From Micromonospora trifolii (lineage in GTDB: Bacteria > Actinomycetota > Actinomycetes > Mycobacteriales > Micromonosporaceae), in the NCBI RefSeq assembly GCF_022229005.1, contig NZ_JAKKFD010000001.1, positions 172,606-236,605 on the forward strand: a DNA stretch of 64,000 nt, read 5' to 3'. Made by a program: the position numbers and the translations under genes. A model generated the notes under the pieces. That model worked only from the letters and a program-made list of their open reading frames with translations, searched no databases and was not told where the DNA came from. This document shows, piece by piece, positions 60,685 to 64,000 of this stretch (positions within the stretch are counted from its first letter, which is position 1; every line of letters starts with the position of its first letter).

Positions 60685-61865
60685 GAGTCGCCGAGGCGTG
60701 GCGGGTGGCGCTGGACGCCCTGCGGGCCAACCGGCTGCGTAGCGCGCTGACAATGCTCGGGGTGATCATCGGGGTGGCCTCGGTGGTGCTGCTGGTGGCG
60801 ATCGGCACCGGCACCAAACAGAAGGTCGAGCAACAGGTCGAGGGCCTCGGCTCCAACCTGCTGCTGGTCGTCCCCGGCCGGATCGAGGTGGGCAACGCGC
60901 CGGTCGTCTCGCCGCTGACCCTCAAGGACGTGGACGCCGTCACCCGGGTGGTCGGCGACCCCGACCGGGTGGCGGTCACCGTCGCCTCCGGGGCGACCGC
61001 GCGGGCCGGCGCCCGTTCCGACTTCACCACTGTGCAGGGCGTCCTGGAGACGACCCCGGCGGTGTTCACCCGGTCGCTGGCGCGGGGACGCTACCTCACC
61101 GGCACCGACGTGGACACCAGCCGACGGGTGGCGGTGCTCGGTGACTCGGTCGCCCGTGCGCTCTTCCCCGATCGGGACCCGCTCGGCCAGCAGGTGGCGC
61201 TGGCCGGGGTGCGGTTCCGGGTGATCGGTGTCTTCGCGCCCCTCGGGCAGAGCCTCGGCGTCGACCGGGACGACGAGGTGCACGTGCCGGTGACCGCCGC
61301 GCAGCGACTCTGGGGCACCCAGCGGGTCGACGGCATTGCTGTGAAGGCACCGGACCGGGAGCGGATCGACGAGCTGGGCGACCGGATCGTCGCCGAGCTG
61401 AACCGCCGCCACCCGGACACCGAGTTCAGCGCCGTCACCCAGCAGCAGATCCTCGGCGTGCTCGGTGACATCCTCGGCGTCCTCACCGGCGTGCTGGCGG
61501 CCATCGCCGGCATCTCGCTGCTCGTCGGCGGCGTCGGCGTCTCCAACATCATGCTGGTCAGCGTCCGGGAGCGGACCCGGGAGATCGGGTTGCGCAAGGC
61601 CGTCGGCGCGCGTCCGCGCGACATCGGCGTGCAGTTCCTGCTGGAGGCGGTGCTGCTCACCACGATCGGCGGGCTCACCGGGATGGCGCTGGGCGTGGGA
61701 AGCGCCCTGCTGGTCGACGCGCTGTCGCCAATTCCGGCGGCGATCACCTGGTGGTCGTTGGCGCTCGCCTTCGGTGTGTCGGCGGTGGTGGGCATCGTCT
61801 TCGGGGTGGTTCCCGCGCAGCGCGCCGGCCGTCTCGACCCGGTGGTCGCGCTTCGCACCGAATGA
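60681..61865 (+). CDS. MacB/FtsX-type ABC exporter permease
   Basis: A 394-residue permease with the MacB layout: N-terminal helix (LRSALTMLGVIIGVASVVLLVAIG), a large external MacB_PCD domain (about residues 45-270) and three C-terminal membrane segments (VLAAIAGISLLVGGVGVSNIML, TIGGLTGMALGVGSALL, FGVSAVVGIVFGVVP) with the coupling motif RTREIGLRKAVGARPRDI. With the adaptor and ATPase it forms a tripartite exporter of peptides, lipoproteins or drugs. The substrate is unknown. Confidence 0.91.
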
Positions 61866-62077
61866 GCAGTGCCGGAACAACCGGACGACGGACGCGGACG
61901 GGCGGATACCGGGAGCACGGATCGGGTGAACCGGCCACCGAAGCATGATCAGTTGCAGGAAGGGATCGCGCCGGTCACAACCGCCCCGCTACCGTACTGG
62001 TAACACGCGCGTCGTCGGCCCGGCCCGGAGCATCCGTCGGGTTGGCACGCGCCGGGCATGGGATGGGTCGGTGAGCC

Positions 62078-62287
62078 ATGGCCGGGTCACAGTCCGACGG
62101 ACGGCTGTCGGAGGTCAAGTTCCTGACCGTCGCGGAGGTGGCGACGGTCATGCGGGTGTCAAAGATGACTGTCTATCGCCTGGTGCACAGCGGTGAACTC
62201 ACCGCCGTGCGGGTCGGCCGGTCATTCCGGGTGCCCGAGCACGCGGTGCACGAATATCTCCGGGGTGCCTTTCAGGAGACCGCCTGA
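62078..62287 (+). CDS. BldC-like/excisionase-type HTH protein (Rv0500A-like)
   Basis: A 69-residue MerR-type winged HTH: FLTVAEVATVMRVSKMTVYRLVHSGELTAVRVGRSFRVPEHAV. It resembles M. tuberculosis Rv0500A more than Streptomyces BldC itself, but belongs to the same small-DNA-binding class, which includes developmental regulators. ATG 62078 has GGTGAG-like sequence upstream. It lies next to bS22 and the epimerase as Rv0500A, Rv0500B and Rv0501 do. Confidence 0.87.
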   Translation: MAGSQSDGRLSEVKFLTVAEVATVMRVSKMTVYRLVHSGELTAVRVGRSFRVPEHAVHEYLRGAFQETA

Positions 62288-62557
62288 GCCACCGCCCCGC
62301 CCTCCGATCGCCGGTTGACCGGCGTCGGTGGGCGTAAGGAGCGAGCCAGCGGGCCCTGCGGTCGCGAGCCAGAGGCGGCCGCGGCGGGGGCGCGTTGGTC
62401 CGGCTGACGCCCTCCGGCTACCCTGGAGCCCGACCGAGACCCCACCGGTGCGCCCCGCCGCCCAGACTGGTCCGGTCCGTTGTCCGCAAGCGGTCGCCGT
62501 CGCCACCTGCGTGGTGTCATCCGGTCCGCCCCGCACGTTGTATCGAAAGGCTGTCGT

Positions 62558-62659
62558 ATGGGCTCGGTGGTCAAGAAGCGCCGTAAGCGCATGGCTAAGA
62601 AGAAGCACCGCAAGCTGCTGCGCAAGACCCGCGTCCAGCGTCGCCGTCTCGGCAAGTGA
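62558..62659 (+). CDS. 30S ribosomal protein bS22 (AURKAIP1/COX24 domain)
   Basis: ATG 62558 to TGA 62659 encodes 33 residues, extremely basic: [20 protein letters not shown] is the conserved core. Known in mycobacteria as Rv0500B/bS22, a small ribosomal protein near the decoding region. AAAGG lies 8 nt upstream of the ATG. The 270-bp gap upstream includes a possible -10 (TACCCT) and a long leader. Confidence 0.9.
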   Translation: MGSVVKKRRKRMAKKKHRKLLRKTRVQRRRLGK

Positions 62660-62781
62660 TCGCCGCCGGGCTCAAAGCCCGGCGTTCGGCGTCGCTTGCC
62701 AAACTGTCGACCTCCGGAGGCTCAGGTGATCAGGCCGTGGTCGTCCCGGCTCGGTCCATCCTGCCGGCGTAGGTGTGTCAG

Positions 62782-63858
62782 ATGACCCCCGGTGGCACCT
62801 CAGGTGCTCCGGGGGTCGTCGTCGTCACCGGAGTGGGCCGTTACCTGGGCGCCCACGTGGCGGCCCGGCTGGCCGCCGACCCGCGCATCGAACGGGTCAT
62901 CGGGGTCGACGCACCGGACTCCGGCACCGAGTTCACCGACCTGCTGGACCGGGTCGAACGGATCCGCGTCGACAACGGTTCCCTCGGTGGCCTCCTCGCC
63001 GACCTGGACGTCGACGCGGTGGTGCACCTCGCGCTGGTCACCTCGCCCGATCCGCAGCACGGCGGCCGGTCCGCGATGAAGGACCAGAACGTCATCGGCA
63101 GCATGCAGATGCTCGCCGCCTGCCAGCGGGCGCCCCGACTGCGCAAGCTCGTGGTCCGCTCGTCGACAGCCGCGTACGGGGTGTCGTTTCGGGATCCGGC
63201 GGTCTTCACCGAGGAGACCGAACCCCGTGAGGTGCCGCGCGGCGGTTTCGGCCGCGACATCCTCGACCTTGAGGGGTACGTGCGCGGTTTCCGCCGCCGC
63301 CGCTCCGACGTCACCGCCACGGTGCTGCGCTTCGCCCCGTTCATCGGCTCGACCGCCGACACCACGCTGACCCGCTACTTCTCGCAGCCGTTCGTGCCGA
63401 CAGTCTTCGGCCGCGACCCCCGCCTTCAGTTCCTGCACTTCGACGACGCGTTGGAGGTGCTGCACCGGTCGATCGTGGAGGACCATCCCGGCACGTACAA
63501 CGTCGCTGGCCCCGGGGTGCTGTCGCTGTCCCAGGCGATCCGGCGCGCTGGACGGGTCGCCGTGCCGGTGCTGGAGCCGGGTCTCTCCGGGGCAGCCGCG
63601 ATGGCTCGCACCATGGGTTTCGGCCGCTACGGCCTGGACCAGGTCGACCTCTTCGTGCACGGCAGGGTGGTCGACACCAGCCGGCTTGAGCAGGAGTACG
63701 GCTTCACGCCCCGGTCGACCGCCGAGGCGTTCGAGGACTTCATCCGTGCCCATCACGGTGGGGTGGTGGTCACGCGGGATCAGCTGGCCACCGCCGAGCA
63801 ACTCGTCCTGGACGGCATCCGGCAGGTCCGTTCAGCGGTCCGGGACCGGTCATCGTGA
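62782..63858 (+). CDS. NAD-dependent epimerase/dehydratase (GalE2-like)
   Basis: A 358-residue extended SDR. VVVVTGVGRYLGAHVAARLAADP provides a modified TGxxGxxG cofactor loop (TGVGRYLG), VVHLALVTSP follows, and STAAYGVS contains the serine; the usual YxxxK is not clearly present, so catalysis may differ, as in several Rv0501-like proteins. FHFDDALEVL-like (FLHFDDALEVLHRSI) is typical. ATG 62782 is preferred (TAGGTG 6 nt upstream); GTG 62773 is in frame. Its stop overlaps a mini-ORF repeat by GTGA. Confidence 0.85.
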   Translation: MTPGGTSGAPGVVVVTGVGRYLGAHVAARLAADPRIERVIGVDAPDSGTEFTDLLDRVERIRVDNGSLGGLLADLDVDAVVHLALVTSPDPQHGGRSAMKDQNVIGSMQMLAACQRAPRLRKLVVRSSTAAYGVSFRDPAVFTEETEPREVPRGGFGRDILDLEGYVRGFRRRRSDVTATVLRFAPFIGSTADTTLTRYFSQPFVPTVFGRDPRLQFLHFDDALEVLHRSIVEDHPGTYNVAGPGVLSLSQAIRRAGRVAVPVLEPGLSGAAAMARTMGFGRYGLDQVDLFVHGRVVDTSRLEQEYGFTPRSTAEAFEDFIRAHHGGVVVTRDQLATAEQLVLDGIRQVRSAVRDRSS

Positions 63859-63917
63859 GCGCGAGGAGTGAGCCGGTCTTGCGAGCCCCGCAGTCGCGAA
63901 CCGAGGTGACATCGTGA
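63855..63917 (+). repeat. Dispersed mini-ORF repeat, second copy
   Basis: GTG 63855 to TGA 63917 reads VSARSEPVLRAPQSRTEVTS, matching 11896-11958. It begins inside the epimerase stop (GTGA) and ends with a GTGA overlap on the next GTG at 63914. Confidence 0.78.
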
Positions 63918-63937
63918 GCGCGAGGAGAGTCCCGTAG
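63914..63937 (+). repeat. Truncated third copy of the mini-ORF repeat
   Basis: GTGAGCGCGAGGAG is repeated at 63914-63927 but then diverges to AGTCCCGTAG, ending in a stop after seven codons. The copy is broken and was probably followed originally by a complete unit or a gene start. Confidence 0.6.
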
Positions 63938-63965
63938 GGAACGGGTCTTGATCTGGGTTGTCGCC

Positions 63966-64000
63966 GTATCATTACAAAAAACAGCACATTCCTAAACAAA
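63966..64000. other. Abrupt AT-rich sequence at the right edge
   Basis: From about 63966 the sequence becomes A-rich (TATCATTACAAAAAACAGC and onward), unlike everything else in the window. It may mark an inserted element, a gene-poor boundary or a contig end. Nothing more can be identified in the 35 bases shown. Confidence 0.55.

Noticed and set aside
62330..62390. Possible further copy of the mini-ORF repeat (GGAGCGAGCC...GGTCGCGAGCC)
   Set aside because: Only scattered similarity; no continuous 63-nt frame and no GTGA coupling, so it cannot be called a copy.

Overview
The window is chromosomal DNA from a very GC-rich actinobacterium. Mycothiol genes (mshA, mshD), a HbhA-like protein, GlnR, LmeA, SseC, bS22 and a SenX3/RegX3-type (PhoR/PhoP) pair all fit this. 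Protein style, frequent GTG starts and the dispersed repeats point to Micromonosporaceae, most likely Micromonospora or a close relative (inference; no search was run). There are no rRNAs, tRNAs, CRISPR arrays, prophage genes or transposases. It reads as a core chromosomal region, with gene order resembling two Mycobacterium tuberculosis segments known from the literature (around Rv0814c-Rv0819 and Rv0474-Rv0501).

Region by region: 1-7.4 kb holds pstS (cut by the window edge) with a PHO-box array, mshD, a polysaccharide deacetylase, glnR, a membrane protein, an lmeA-like gene, and a thiosulfate sulfurtransferase/sseC pair behind a cysteine-rich leader peptide and hairpin. 7.4-17.8 kb carries a winged-helix regulator, a membrane protein, a glycogen-debranching-type hydrolase coupled to an SCP2 protein, a DsrE protein divergent from a 34-residue membrane peptide, a nitrobindin-like protein, a class IV aminotransferase, a Fur-family regulator coupled to ygfZ, a BKACE protein, an asparaginase and a hydrolase. 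17.8-21 kb is the XRE regulator/HbhA/DUF2516 cluster plus a hydrolase and an alanyl-tRNA editing protein. 21-26.7 kb has an SDR facing a tightly overlapped operon of ABC exporter, sensor kinase, LuxR regulator and WYL regulator. 26.8-29.5 kb has an EI24 protein, a macro-domain protein and a GNAT. 29.5-35.2 kb is a beta-glucoside uptake and hydrolysis operon with its LacI repressor and paired operators. 35.3-42.6 kb has an MDMPI-type enzyme, murB, a methyltransferase, an SDR, mshA, a YbjN protein and a histone H1-like Rho_N protein. 43-45.6 kb has two tandem MFS transporters. 45.7-49.5 kb has gpmA and the divergent phoU / phoR-phoP locus. 49.7-55.5 kb has a cysteine-rich conserved protein, ppx, a TIM-barrel epimerase, a CGNR zinc-finger protein, a lipoprotein/ATP-grasp pair and proline dehydrogenase. 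55.6-61.9 kb has a hydrolase/TetR pair, a membrane metalloprotease and a MacAB-like export operon. 62-63.9 kb has a BldC-like HTH protein, bS22 and a GalE-like epimerase. The last ~70 bases break abruptly into AT-rich sequence.

Cross-cutting observations: many genes have a TAnnnT hexamer 6-8 nt before their start codon, as expected of leaderless mRNAs. Five palindromic ~70-bp elements of three families sit at gene 3' ends, four of them between convergent or gene-end positions. A dispersed repeat encodes a conserved 20-residue mini-ORF that meets the next start through a GTGA overlap. No wholly new multi-gene system could be demonstrated; the mini-ORF coupling repeat and the palindromic element families are the best candidates for undescribed biology.
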